In this document: positions 8,038 through 17,309 of the stretch, piece after piece
How positions within the stretch are numbered: position 1 is the first letter of the stretch
Layout: the number at the start of each line of letters is the position of its first letter
NCBI GenBank assembly: GCA_902595815.1
Contig: CACJRL010000004.1
Coordinates: forward strand, 46,754-110,753
Direction of reading: 5' to 3'
Source: an uncultured Pelagibacteraceae bacterium
Lineage (GTDB): Bacteria; Pseudomonadota; Alphaproteobacteria; Pelagibacterales; Pelagibacteraceae
Length of the DNA stretch: 64,000 bases
The notes under the pieces: generated by a model
The model's database searches: none
What the model saw: only the letters and a program-made list of their open reading frames with translations
What the model was told of the DNA's origin: nothing
Program-made: the position numbers and the translations under genes

Positions 8038-9720
8038 TTAATTGTAAATTGTTTCTATTTTAGGCATTAATCTTAATAATTCCTTAGTATATTCATGATT
8101 TGGATTTTTAAACAACTCTTCCGTCTCAGACACCTCGCATAGTTTTCCATTCCTTAAAACTCCAATATCATCACACATTTGTCGAACAACTGGTAGATCA
8201 TGACTTATAAAAAGGATAGTTAAATTAAGTTGTTCTTGTAAATCTTTAAGTAAATTTAGTATTTGAGCCTGAATACTCACATCCAAAGCAGATGTTGGCT
8301 CATCACAAACTAATAATCTTGGTTTTGTTGCTAATGCTCTAGCAATAGAAATTCTTTGTCTCTGTCCTCCTGAAAACTCATGAGGATATCTTTCAGCTGA
8401 AGACTTGGATAACTCCACAGAGTCTAAGAGATCATTTATATACTCATTTAATTCATTAGAGCTAATATTTGCATCATGTAACTTTATAGGTTCAGCAATG
8501 ATATCTTTAACCTTAAGCCTACCATTCAACGAAGAGTACGGATCTTGGAATATCATTTGAATTTGTTTTCTAAATTTAAGTAATTCTTTGTTACTTTTTA
8601 TATTATTAATACATACATCATCAAAATAAATTTCACCTGAGGTGGGTTTAAATAAATTAACAATCATTTTTGCAATTGTAGTTTTTCCACTGCCACTTTC
8701 ACCAACAAGTCCAAAAGATTTTCCTTCTTGTATATTAAATGAAACAGTATCAACTGCTAATACATTATTTTGAGATTTTTCTGTAAAAAAACCTTCATTA
8801 AAAGTTTTACAGAGATTTTTTATTTGAACTAAATCTTTTTTTAAAATCTCTCTTTTATTCCATCTGTTTAAAATTTTTAAATTAATGTTTTCCTGGTTAT
8901 TGCTTTCTTTCTCTATAATTTTAAATCTGGATATTTTTTTATTTGTTGGAGGAACAGAACTAACTAAACTTTTCGTATAAGTTTCTTTTGGTTCTGTTAA
9001 TATTTGCTTTGTTGTTCCCAATTCTACCAAATTACCATTTTTCATGACAGCAACTCTATTGGTAGTCTCTGCTATAACTCCCATATCATGTGTAATTAAT
9101 ATAACTGCTAAGTTTCTCTCTTTAGTCAGTTTTTTGATAAGTTCTAATATTTGTGATTGTATAGATACATCAAGTGCAGTTGTGGGCTCATCTGCAATTA
9201 ACAACTCTGGTTCACAACATAGAGAAAGTGATATAACAACCCTTTGTCTCATACCTCCTGAAAATTGATGAGGATAATCATTAAATCTTTTTTCAGCATC
9301 TTTTATGCCTACTTCTTTTAAAAGATTTATTGCTTTTTCTTTTGCTTTTGAGTTACTGAGGTTTAAATGAGTTTGGATTGTTTCAATAAGTTGTTGTCCA
9401 ATTGTTAAGATAGGATTTAAAGATGTCTGAGGATCTTGAAAAATAAATCCAATTTTTTTTCCTCTTAAACTTAGAATATTTTTTTTATTTTCATGAATAT
9501 TTATGTCGCTTAAATAAATTGATCCTTCAGATACTTTCCCTGGTTCGTCAATTAAATCAATTATTGCATTTGCTACAGTACTTTTTCCAGACCCAGATTC
9601 CCCAACTAATCCTACAATTTCTCCTCTTTTTATCTCAATATTAATATCTTTTGCAGCATGAACTGTCTCTTTTCTCAATTTATAATCTACACTTAAATTT
9701 TGTATTTTTAAAAAACTCAT
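8038..9720 (-). CDS. Peptide/nickel-type ABC transporter, fused double ATPase (DppD-DppF / YejF type)
   Basis: A 560-residue protein with two complete nucleotide-binding domains. The first has Walker A GESGSGKST at 40-48, signature FSGGMRQR and DEPTTALD; the second repeats GESGSGKTT, FSGGQRQR and DEPTSALD. A linker around 265-310 joins them, as in YejF and GsiA. It serves as both energy-coupling subunits of the importer encoded by the three genes upstream on the same strand; its ATG overlaps the end of the permease gene by 4 nt. Confidence 0.95.
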   Translation of the reverse strand: MSFLKIQNLSVDYKLRKETVHAAKDINIEIKRGEIVGLVGESGSGKSTVANAIIDLIDEPGKVSEGSIYLSDINIHENKKNILSLRGKKIGFIFQDPQTSLNPILTIGQQLIETIQTHLNLSNSKAKEKAINLLKEVGIKDAEKRFNDYPHQFSGGMRQRVVISLSLCCEPELLIADEPTTALDVSIQSQILELIKKLTKERNLAVILITHDMGVIAETTNRVAVMKNGNLVELGTTKQILTEPKETYTKSLVSSVPPTNKKISRFKIIEKESNNQENINLKILNRWNKREILKKDLVQIKNLCKTFNEGFFTEKSQNNVLAVDTVSFNIQEGKSFGLVGESGSGKTTIAKMIVNLFKPTSGEIYFDDVCINNIKSNKELLKFRKQIQMIFQDPYSSLNGRLKVKDIIAEPIKLHDANISSNELNEYINDLLDSVELSKSSAERYPHEFSGGQRQRISIARALATKPRLLVCDEPTSALDVSIQAQILNLLKDLQEQLNLTILFISHDLPVVRQMCDDIGVLRNGKLCEVSETEELFKNPNHEYTKELLRLMPKIETIYN

Positions 9721-10646
9721 CTTTTCAATTTAGGATTAAGAGTGTCTCTCATCCAGTCTCCTAATAGATTAATGGAAAAAGCTAAAACAACTAAGAATAT
9801 TGCTGGAAAAAAAGTTATCCACCATTCACCAGAAAATAAAAAGTCATTTCCAAGTCTTATTAATGTTCCTAAAGAAGGAGTAGTTGGAGGAACGCCAACA
9901 CCTAGAAAACTCAATGTGGCTTCTGCAATTATTGCTAATGCAAGACCTATAGTTCCTATAACAAGTACTGGTCTCATAATATTTGGAAGAATATGTTTAA
10001 ACATTACTATAAAATTAGAAACTCCAATAATTGTTGATGCTGAGACATAATCTTTATTTTTTTCAACTAAAGTTGCTGCTCTTGATACTCTTGCAAACTG
10101 TGGCCACTCTGAAATACCAATTGCAAAAATTAAAACATATATTGCCATCTCATCATGAAGTTCACGCGAAATTATACCTCTCGCAATACCATCAACAAGA
10201 AGTGCCATCAAAATACTTGGAACTGTTAACTGAACATCAGTTAATCTCATAACAATCATTTCATACTTACCACCAAAAAAACCAGCAGTAAGACCTAATC
10301 CAACTCCTAAAATTAAACTAAATAAAATTGCTGAGAAACCAACAATCAAAGATATTCTAGATCCATAAAGAATAGTCGATAACATATCTCTTCCTTGTCC
10401 ATCAGTACCAAGTAAAAATTCTACTTTTCCTTCGCTAGTCCAAGATGGTGGGGTGAATGCATCCATTAAAGATAAAGAAGATGGGTCAAATGGATTATAA
10501 GGTGTAATAAATTCTACAAAAAATGAACAGAAAAATATTATTGCTAATAATATCGATGAAACTATTGCTGTAGGAGATTTTATAAAACTAAAATAAATTT
10601 CACTATCTTTTATTTTATCCCAAGTTGTTAAAGCTTTATTATCCAC
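9717..10646 (-). CDS. Peptide-type ABC transporter permease (DppC type)
   Basis: A 309-residue inner-membrane protein with an N-terminal OppC-type helix (NPFDP after helix 1) and the binding-protein-dependent transport domain. LLGTDGQGRDMLSTILYGSRISL is the classic DppC loop, read here in pieces, and PNIMRPVLV precedes the EAA-type coupling region. It overlaps the DppB-like gene by 8 nt and the ATPase gene by 4 nt. Confidence 0.95.
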   Translation of the reverse strand: MDNKALTTWDKIKDSEIYFSFIKSPTAIVSSILLAIIFFCSFFVEFITPYNPFDPSSLSLMDAFTPPSWTSEGKVEFLLGTDGQGRDMLSTILYGSRISLIVGFSAILFSLILGVGLGLTAGFFGGKYEMIVMRLTDVQLTVPSILMALLVDGIARGIISRELHDEMAIYVLIFAIGISEWPQFARVSRAATLVEKNKDYVSASTIIGVSNFIVMFKHILPNIMRPVLVIGTIGLALAIIAEATLSFLGVGVPPTTPSLGTLIRLGNDFLFSGEWWITFFPAIFLVVLAFSINLLGDWMRDTLNPKLKR

Positions 10647-11622
10647 TAGCTGAATCTCCTTTAACTCTAATTCTTGGATCTATAAAGTAATACAAGATAT
10701 CGACTATAAAATTTATCATTACAAAAACGAATGCTATAAATACTAAATATGCTGACATAATTGGAATATCTACAAACTGAACAGCTTGAATAAAAAGAAA
10801 TCCCATACCTGGCCATTGAAATACTGTTTCCGTAATAATTGAAAATGCAATTAATGTTCCAATATTTATACCAGCAATAGTTATTACTGGAATTAGTCCA
10901 TTTTTAAGTGCGTGCTTATAATTAATGCTTTTTTCATTAATGCCTCTGGCTCTTGCAAACTTTATGTAATCAGTCTGAAGTATTTCCATCATTTCAGCTC
11001 TGACGAGCCTGATTATATAAGTCATTTGAAAAAGACTTAAAGTAACTGACGGTAATATAATTGCTTTTAAACCTGATATGGTTAAAAAGCCTGTCGACCA
11101 AAATCCTAGATCTACCACCTCACCTCTTCCAAACGATGGTAGAACGCCTAATATAACTGCAAAAAGATAAATAAATAAAATACCAATTACAAAAGTTGGA
11201 AGAGAAACACCTAATAAAGAAACTGCTAAGATAAAATCACTCAAAAAACCTTTTCTTTTTATGCCTGTATATACTCCCAATAAAGTACCAGAAACCAATG
11301 CAATTAGAGCAGATATTAAAACTAATTCAATTGTTGCCGGTAATCTTTCAATGATTAATTCTGATACAGGTCTTCTTAATTGATAAGATATTCCAAATTC
11401 TCCTTTTGAGGCATTAATTATAAACCTAGTAAATTGTACATGAATTGGGTCCATTAAACCCAAGGTTTCTCTTAACTCAGCTCTTTCTTCATCTGATGTT
11501 TCCTCACCCACCATGTTATTTATTGGGTCTCCTACAAAATTAAAAAGAGAAAAAGATACAAAAGCTACGACAAGCATAACCATTGCAGATTGAAACAATC
11601 GTTTAAAAAAATACTTTATCAA
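10639..11622 (-). CDS. Peptide-type ABC transporter permease (DppB type)
   Basis: A 327-residue protein with six hydrophobic segments. The start MIKYFFKRL, then GDP in the first periplasmic loop and LRETLGLMDPIHVQF, are DppB landmarks. DYIKFARARGIN is the EAA-type coupling helix and YYFIDPRIR the usual C-terminus. It is separated from the binding-protein gene by 59 nt that contain a hairpin. Confidence 0.95.
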   Translation of the reverse strand: MIKYFFKRLFQSAMVMLVVAFVSFSLFNFVGDPINNMVGEETSDEERAELRETLGLMDPIHVQFTRFIINASKGEFGISYQLRRPVSELIIERLPATIELVLISALIALVSGTLLGVYTGIKRKGFLSDFILAVSLLGVSLPTFVIGILFIYLFAVILGVLPSFGRGEVVDLGFWSTGFLTISGLKAIILPSVTLSLFQMTYIIRLVRAEMMEILQTDYIKFARARGINEKSINYKHALKNGLIPVITIAGINIGTLIAFSIITETVFQWPGMGFLFIQAVQFVDIPIMSAYLVFIAFVFVMINFIVDILYYFIDPRIRVKGDSASG

Positions 11623-11643
11623 TTTATGAAATTTTATTTTTAT

Positions 11644-11671
11644 ACAAGCCCTTTAATTAAAAAGGGCTTGT
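11644..11671 (-). terminator. Hairpin between binding-protein gene and dppB-like permease
   Basis: Inverted repeat ACAAGCCCTTT/AAAGGGCTTGT, an 11-bp perfect stem with a six-base loop, 10 nt after the binding-protein stop. The following bases on the minus strand are A-rich rather than T-rich, so it may act mainly as a 3'-end block to exonucleases, with only weak termination. Confidence 0.75.
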
Positions 11672-11681
11672 AATAAATTAT

Positions 11682-13244
11682 TTAGTCAAAGCTCGCAAAA
11701 CGGAACAACGGCTCGTTATTCGGTCTTATCGGAACATTAACATCTTTTTTTGCAGCCCAAGATATAACTTGGTGATGTAAAGGAAGATAAGAAATATCAT
11801 CTTTTACTATTTTCCAAGCTTCAGCTATTGCAGCATTTCTCTTATCTAGGTTAACTTCACCTTCCATAACTCTTATCGCAGCATCTACATCAGAGTTACT
11901 AAAGTTAACTCTGTTCCAACTTGCTCCACTTTCATATAAGTAATGGAAAACATAATGACTATCTAAAGTTGGAACTCCCCAACCTAACATATAAAAGTCA
12001 CCTTGATTATCTTTTAGTTCTTTAAAGTGCTTACTTTTTGTTTGGGCAAATAAATTTACTTTAACACCGATTTTACCTAACATACCAACAACAGCTGTGC
12101 ATATAGCTTCATCATTTACATATCTGTCATTTGGACATCTAAGCTCAACTTCAAATCCATTCGGATATCCAGCATCAGCTAGAAGTTTTTTTGCAGCAGC
12201 TACATCATAAGGAAGTCTTTTATCAAGTTCTTCTGTGTATCCATTAACACCTGGAAAAGTAATTATTCCAGCAGGTTCACTTAAGCCTCTCATTACTTTT
12301 TTCTTAATAGCTTCAATATCTATAGCTTGATAAAGAGCTTGTCTAACTGCTTTCTTTTTGAATGGATTATCACCTGTATTACCTGTTCTAAGTTTATCGG
12401 CTCCCTGATCCATACCAAGGAATATAGTTCTCATTTGAGCAGTGCTTTCAACTTTGTGAGCAGGTGAATTTTTAATTCTAGCTAAATCTTGCACAGGTGC
12501 ATCAGTAACAACATCAATTTCACCAGATAAAAGAGCTGCAACTCTAGTGGCTGCATTTTTTATAGGTAGTAGATGAATTTCTGTTACTTTGTCATCTTTC
12601 ATAGTACCCCACCATTTTTTATTACGTTTGAAAACTGTTTTAGTATTTGGTTCTCTTAATGTAATTTTAAATGGTCCAGTTCCCATAGCATTTGTAGCTG
12701 AAAATGTTTCTTGTCCAGCATCCCAGTTCTGCGCCATGACTGCAAAATTTTTTTCACTCCATTTTTTTGACATTATAAAAATGTTTGAAAGTTGGTTTAA
12801 AAGAATTGGATTTGGTTTACTTGTTGTAATTTCTACTGTGTAGTCATTAACTGCTTTTACACCTGATACTGTACTAATATATTCTTTAAAATCAGATGTT
12901 CTTTGTTTTGCTCTTAAAATACTAAATACAACGTCTTCAGATGTAAATGGAGTTCCATCAGAAAATTTAACATCTTCTCTTAATTTAAAGATCCAAGTAT
13001 TAGGACCTTGAGTTCTCCATTCTGTTGCTAGTTGAGGTCCAATTTTCATATCTAATCCTCTGGTAACTAAAGCTTCGTATACTTGTCTAGATACTTGAGT
13101 GGTAGGACCTTCGTTTTGAGCATGAGGATCAAGTGTTAAACTATCACCCTGCATTGACCATTTAATAGTTTTTGCAAACGCTTGTGTTGGAGCAAAAGCT
13201 AGAAAAAAAGCCAATAAAATTTTTATAAAATACCCATACTTCAT
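11682..13244 (-). CDS. ABC transporter periplasmic substrate-binding protein, family 5 (DppA/OppA type)
   Basis: A 520-residue secreted protein. Residues 1-24 are a signal peptide ending in AFA before KT. The mature start KWSMQGDSLTLDPHAQNEG and the stretch LREDVKFSDGTPFTSEDVVFS, seen in pieces, are typical of extracellular solute-binding family 5. This family binds peptides, nickel-chelates or opines; the cargo is not readable. It is the first gene of the four-gene importer operon and, as usual for such genes, the most strongly expressed one is expected here. Confidence 0.93.
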   Translation of the reverse strand: MKYGYFIKILLAFFLAFAPTQAFAKTIKWSMQGDSLTLDPHAQNEGPTTQVSRQVYEALVTRGLDMKIGPQLATEWRTQGPNTWIFKLREDVKFSDGTPFTSEDVVFSILRAKQRTSDFKEYISTVSGVKAVNDYTVEITTSKPNPILLNQLSNIFIMSKKWSEKNFAVMAQNWDAGQETFSATNAMGTGPFKITLREPNTKTVFKRNKKWWGTMKDDKVTEIHLLPIKNAATRVAALLSGEIDVVTDAPVQDLARIKNSPAHKVESTAQMRTIFLGMDQGADKLRTGNTGDNPFKKKAVRQALYQAIDIEAIKKKVMRGLSEPAGIITFPGVNGYTEELDKRLPYDVAAAKKLLADAGYPNGFEVELRCPNDRYVNDEAICTAVVGMLGKIGVKVNLFAQTKSKHFKELKDNQGDFYMLGWGVPTLDSHYVFHYLYESGASWNRVNFSNSDVDAAIRVMEGEVNLDKRNAAIAEAWKIVKDDISYLPLHHQVISWAAKKDVNVPIRPNNEPLFRFASFD

Positions 13245-13305
13245 TTCTCTCTCCTATATTATTAAAATAAAAATCTAACTTATTAATTATGTAAACTAAA
13301 GTGAT

Positions 13306-14031
13306 TTAATTGACTATTTTTTTGAAGTTTTCGTAAAGAATTTTAGAATATTTGTTCATAGATTGAATGTTGTCTTTCGCATCACTATCAAATTTATCAA
13401 GAGCTCCTTGTCCTAACTGACTCTCTAAAGCAGACTTATATTCAGGCACACATCCCCATTCTCCTACAGTGGTATCTTTTATCTCTATATGAAATTGAAT
13501 ACCGTAAGCATGTTTTTTGTATTTAAAAATTTGGTATTTCGTTTCAGGAGATGATGCTAAAAGAGTTATATCATTATTATTTTCTAGATTTTGAACCTCA
13601 TATGAATGCCATTGAAGTGATTTAATAATATCAGGATATTCCTTAAATAATAAATCATCCTTTTTACTATTTAAAAAATTAATATCTAAAATACCTATTT
13701 CTGGATTTTTTGATTTAACTACTTTACCTCCAACTGCCTCTCCTAATAATTGACAACCTAAACAAAAACCTAAATACGGTTTATTTAAGTCTACTACAAA
13801 TTCTTTGATTTTCTTTTTCTCATCTATTAACCACGGGTAATCTTTTTCCATCCAAGTATCCATTGGTCCACCCATACAAAACATTGCATCAAATCCAGTT
13901 AAATCATCAGGTATCTTTTCACCCTCATCAAGTTCTATAGTTTCAATATTAACTTTATCCTCTAACATTAAATCTTTAATATAACCAGGATCCTCAATTT
14001 TAATGTGTTGAAGAACAATTATATTTTTCAT
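13306..14031 (-). CDS. Class I glutamine amidotransferase-like protein
   Basis: A 241-residue stand-alone GATase1 domain. Nucleophile Cys90 sits in GFCLGCQ, and His181 with Glu183 in QFHIE complete the triad; FCMGGPMD forms the early oxyanion region. It resembles GMP-synthase-like amidotransferases that hydrolyse gamma-glutamyl compounds or serve an unlinked synthase. It overlaps the inositol-phosphatase-family gene by 4 nt, so the two are probably co-expressed. No partner synthase adjoins. Confidence 0.88.
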   Translation of the reverse strand: MKNIIVLQHIKIEDPGYIKDLMLEDKVNIETIELDEGEKIPDDLTGFDAMFCMGGPMDTWMEKDYPWLIDEKKKIKEFVVDLNKPYLGFCLGCQLLGEAVGGKVVKSKNPEIGILDINFLNSKKDDLLFKEYPDIIKSLQWHSYEVQNLENNNDITLLASSPETKYQIFKYKKHAYGIQFHIEIKDTTVGEWGCVPEYKSALESQLGQGALDKFDSDAKDNIQSMNKYSKILYENFKKIVN

Positions 14032-14831
14032 GTGGCTGGCTTGAGCAATTTTAAAATTTTTTTATGATTTGATGAATTATTTGAAACAATTATATTTCCA
14101 CCCAACGAAGCATCCTTATTATCCCATGTAGTAATTATTCCACCTGATGCTTTTATAATTGGTATTATTGGATGTATATCCCAAATTTTGTTAGCACATT
14201 GAGCTACAACATCTAATCTTCCTTCTGCTAATTGACAGTATGTTAATGCATCGAAACATGGAAACTGCATTCTCTTAACAAATTTCATAATTTTTTTTTG
14301 TTTTTGAAAAGACAAAGTTCCATGAAAAGCTGCAGCTAACTTTAAATAATTAAATTTAATTTTTTTGTTAACTTTTAATTTTCTTCTTTTTCCATTTTCA
14401 AATACAAAAGCAGATTTGTCATTTTGATTTAAATAGTATCTTCTCATTCTTGGGAAATTGGCTAACCCAACCATTGGTTTACTCTTATAATTTAAAGAAA
14501 TTAAATTGCTCCATGTAGGATTACCAGCAACGAATGATCTTGTTCCATCAATTGGATCAATTATCCAAGAAAATAGACTTTTTGTTTTTTTTACTCCAAA
14601 CTCTTCACCAATAATTTGATGATCTGGGAACTTGTCATTAATCTTTTGTCTTATAAATTTTTCAAAGGCTTTATCAGCACTGGTAACTGGATCGTAACCT
14701 TTGCTTTTTAACTTGTTATTAATTGTAAAAGTTTTGTTAAGTTTAGTGTAATAGAAATTAGTTAAATCCTTAGCAAGCTTATTCAAAAAAGTGTAATAAA
14801 TCTTGAAATCTTTTGTTTTTTTGAAGGTCAT
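14028..14831 (-). CDS. hisN: Inositol monophosphatase family protein (histidinol-phosphatase HisN type)
   Basis: A 267-residue magnesium-dependent phosphatase. Metal ligands are present: Glu76/Glu77 in IGEEFG, Asp92 and Asp95 in DPIDGT, and Asp218 in WDIHP. The segment TRSFVAGNPTWSNLISL is closer to HisN-type histidinol-phosphatases than to SuhB. No his genes are nearby, so the symbol rests on similarity alone; an inositol or sugar phosphatase is the alternative. Divergent from the dioxygenase gene. Confidence 0.75.
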   Translation of the reverse strand: MTFKKTKDFKIYYTFLNKLAKDLTNFYYTKLNKTFTINNKLKSKGYDPVTSADKAFEKFIRQKINDKFPDHQIIGEEFGVKKTKSLFSWIIDPIDGTRSFVAGNPTWSNLISLNYKSKPMVGLANFPRMRRYYLNQNDKSAFVFENGKRRKLKVNKKIKFNYLKLAAAFHGTLSFQKQKKIMKFVKRMQFPCFDALTYCQLAEGRLDVVAQCANKIWDIHPIIPIIKASGGIITTWDNKDASLGGNIIVSNNSSNHKKILKLLKPAT

Positions 14832-14918
14832 TTATCTGATGAGTAATAGTTAAAATATACAACTAGTTCAAATAAAATATCTTGAAAAATTTAGAATTTG
14901 GTAGAAGAATCCAGATAG

Positions 14919-16022
14919 ATGAAAATAGAAATCGATTGTAAAAAAGTATTTATAAATAGTGGAAATAATAAAGAAGAAATACATCCTTTTTGGCTTAGAG
15001 AAAGAATAAATAACGAAGATGCTCTGGATAAAGGAAATCAACAAAGATTATTTGATCCAAATTCTATAAATACTAATATTGATATAGAAAAAATTGAGAA
15101 TAAAGATGGATTGCTTAATTTATTTTTCAATGATGGAACCAATTATAAAATAAAAGAAGATCAAATATTAAGTGAGTATAAATCGCAAAATCTTGATCCT
15201 ATTTCAATTGATAAAATTAAATGGGATTCAAATTTTAATAATTTTCAAAAATTTAAATTTGAAAATAATATTTTTGAAAAAAAAATCATGTATGATCTAT
15301 TAGTATCATTCTATAAATATGGTTTTGTAGTTTTAACTAATGTTCCAACTGAAGATAATTTTATTATTAAATTTGCAAATTCAATTGGAAGTGTCAGAAG
15401 AACAAATTTTGGTGAATTTTTTAATGTAAGATCTGTACCTAATCCAAATGATTTGGCTTATACATCGTTAGCATTATCTCCACATACAGATAATCCGTAC
15501 AGAAAACCAGTTCCTTGTGTTCAACTATTGCATTGTATTACAAATAATGTGAGCGGAGGAAATTCTACTTTGGTTGATGGTTACACAGTAAGCGAAAAAA
15601 TCAAAAAAGACTATCCTGAATATTATGAAATTTTATCTTCAGTTAAAGTAAAATTTAAATTTATAGATAAAACAGTTGTTCTAGAAGATATGTCTGAGTT
15701 AATTAAACTAGATGAAAATAATCATTTTAAACAAGTTAGATTTAGTCCAAGATTAGATTATGCTCCGATATTAGAAAAATCGAAATTGGATTTATTCTAT
15801 AAAGCTAGAAATAAAATTTCTGAATTATACAACTCTGATAAATATAAAGTTGAGTTCAAATTAGAAAATGGAGATTTATTAATGATGGACAATCACAGAT
15901 TACTTCATGGTAGAACAAAGTATGATGTCAATGAAGGTGATAGATATTTACAAGGATGCTATATTGATTTCGACAGTACAGAAGGTAAACTTAGACATTT
16001 AATAAGAAAATTTAATCTTTAA
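14919..16022 (+). CDS. Gamma-butyrobetaine hydroxylase-like 2-oxoglutarate/Fe(II) dioxygenase
   Basis: A 367-residue protein with the two-part layout of gamma-butyrobetaine and trimethyllysine dioxygenases. The N-terminal DUF971-like domain (1-85) has HPFWLRERI; the C-terminal TauD fold holds the iron triad His189, Asp191 and His330 (HTDNPY, HGR) and Arg342 for 2-oxoglutarate. The N-terminal Cys/His zinc set of the human enzyme is not evident. It stands alone and ends in an 11-nt convergent overlap with the azoreductase-like gene. Substrate could be gamma-butyrobetaine or another methylated amine. Confidence 0.85.
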   Translation: MKIEIDCKKVFINSGNNKEEIHPFWLRERINNEDALDKGNQQRLFDPNSINTNIDIEKIENKDGLLNLFFNDGTNYKIKEDQILSEYKSQNLDPISIDKIKWDSNFNNFQKFKFENNIFEKKIMYDLLVSFYKYGFVVLTNVPTEDNFIIKFANSIGSVRRTNFGEFFNVRSVPNPNDLAYTSLALSPHTDNPYRKPVPCVQLLHCITNNVSGGNSTLVDGYTVSEKIKKDYPEYYEILSSVKVKFKFIDKTVVLEDMSELIKLDENNHFKQVRFSPRLDYAPILEKSKLDLFYKARNKISELYNSDKYKVEFKLENGDLLMMDNHRLLHGRTKYDVNEGDRYLQGCYIDFDSTEGKLRHLIRKFNL

Positions 16023-16599
16023 ATAATTCTTTTATTTTTTCTTCAGCGTTTTTTATCGATTTTTCATAATCTAAAGCCATTTGATCTGCTGCAATTATAT
16101 CGATTTTTTTAATACCAAAAAAATTTAACATATGTATCAGCCAAGGAGTTAAAAAGTCTTCTTCCCCTTGTATTTTTGTTCCACCAGAAGTAATTACTAA
16201 ATAGACCTGCTTATCTTCTAATAAACCTTTTCTTCTTCCGTCATTCCCGTATTTAAATGTCAATTTTACTCTGGCTGCAAGATCAGCCCAAGCTTTCAGT
16301 GTTGCTGGTGGGCCAAAATTATAAATTGGCACTGATATAATAATTACATCACATTCTTTTAACTCCGATACTAACTTGTCAGACAATTCAAACATTTTTT
16401 TATGTTCATCTGTTTGCTCATTCTCTGGAATTTTCATTCCAGACTCAGTTAAACCAGATATAAAAAGCATTTCGTCATCTAGATCTCTATAAATGACCTC
16501 ATCATTATCTTTTTTAACTTTATCAAGTATTTTTTTTGCAAGCATCCTTGAGGTAGAACCTTCTTTTCTAGCACTGCAATCGATTTGATATATTTTCAT
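16012..16599 (-). CDS. azoR: FMN-dependent NADH-azoreductase / NAD(P)H:quinone oxidoreductase
   Basis: A 195-residue flavodoxin-fold protein from the ATG at 16599. SxSR-type phosphate loop near residue 15 (EGSTSR), PIYNFGPPATLKAWAD near 93-108 and VKLTFKYG match AzoR-type enzymes. The open frame extends upstream to 16911, but that extension lies inside ccdA in another frame. It starts 2 nt after the ccdA stop, so it is the last gene of the long minus-strand run. Reduces quinones or azo compounds using flavin. Confidence 0.85.
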   Translation of the reverse strand: MKIYQIDCSARKEGSTSRMLAKKILDKVKKDNDEVIYRDLDDEMLFISGLTESGMKIPENEQTDEHKKMFELSDKLVSELKECDVIIISVPIYNFGPPATLKAWADLAARVKLTFKYGNDGRRKGLLEDKQVYLVITSGGTKIQGEEDFLTPWLIHMLNFFGIKKIDIIAADQMALDYEKSIKNAEEKIKELFKD

Positions 16600-16601
16600 T
16601 T

Positions 16602-17309
16602 TTATCCAAGTTTTTGAAGTATAGGAAAATACTTTATTATATAAAATCCTAAAGCTTGCAACTGGTTTGTAATCATTAATATTCCTGTTATCAATAATAA
16701 TCCTCCACCAACTCTTGAAATAGTTATCATTTTTGATTTTAGATTTTTTGTAACAACCATAAAACGTTGAATCAAATAACCTGATGCAATAAATGGCAAT
16801 GCTAACCCAAGTGAATAAGACACGAGTAACAATATACCTCGGTTCAAACTTTGCTCGATCGAAGCTAAAGCTAATATTGATCCCAAAATAGGTCCAATAC
16901 ATGGAGTCCATCCAAATCCAAATGCCATACCAACTAATATTGAGCCAAAATTTCCTGATTTAATCTCAGTATTAATTCTTTTTTCATAATTTAAAAACTT
17001 AATATTAATTAATCCCATAATATGAAGAGAGAAAATGATTATTATACTTCCTGCAATAATTCTTAATTCAAAAGAGTTACTTAAAATTAAAGAACCTAAA
17101 AAAGTTGCGGTAGCTCCGAAGCTTATAAAAACAATGGAAAAACCAAAACTAAATAAAACTATAGGGAATATATTAATTGTTTTTTTTTCTAATAACTCAT
17201 TTAAAGAGCTTCCAGAAATATAAGATATATATCCAGGTATTAATGGAAGCACACATGGAGACAAAAAACTTATCAATCCAGCTCCAAATGCAACAAATAA
17301 TTCTATCAT
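16602..17309 (-). CDS. ccdA: Cytochrome c biogenesis / thiol-disulfide relay membrane protein CcdA
   Basis: A 235-residue protein with six predicted helices. The two membrane cysteines are in place: Cys19 in FLSPCVLPLIPGYISY and Cys137 in GWTPCIGP. It moves reducing equivalents from cytoplasmic thioredoxin to periplasmic acceptors, for haem attachment or thiol reduction. It directly abuts ppc. The periplasmic partner (ResA/CcmG) is not in the window. Confidence 0.95.
   Translation of the reverse strand: MIELFVAFGAGLISFLSPCVLPLIPGYISYISGSSLNELLEKKTINIFPIVLFSFGFSIVFISFGATATFLGSLILSNSFELRIIAGSIIIIFSLHIMGLINIKFLNYEKRINTEIKSGNFGSILVGMAFGFGWTPCIGPILGSILALASIEQSLNRGILLLVSYSLGLALPFIASGYLIQRFMVVTKNLKSKMITISRVGGGLLLITGILMITNQLQALGFYIIKYFPILQKLG

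Noticed and set aside
16600..16911. N-terminal extension of the azoreductase-like frame
   Set aside because: The extension lies inside ccdA, which has a complete conserved protein in another frame; the flavodoxin fold starts at MKIYQID (16599).
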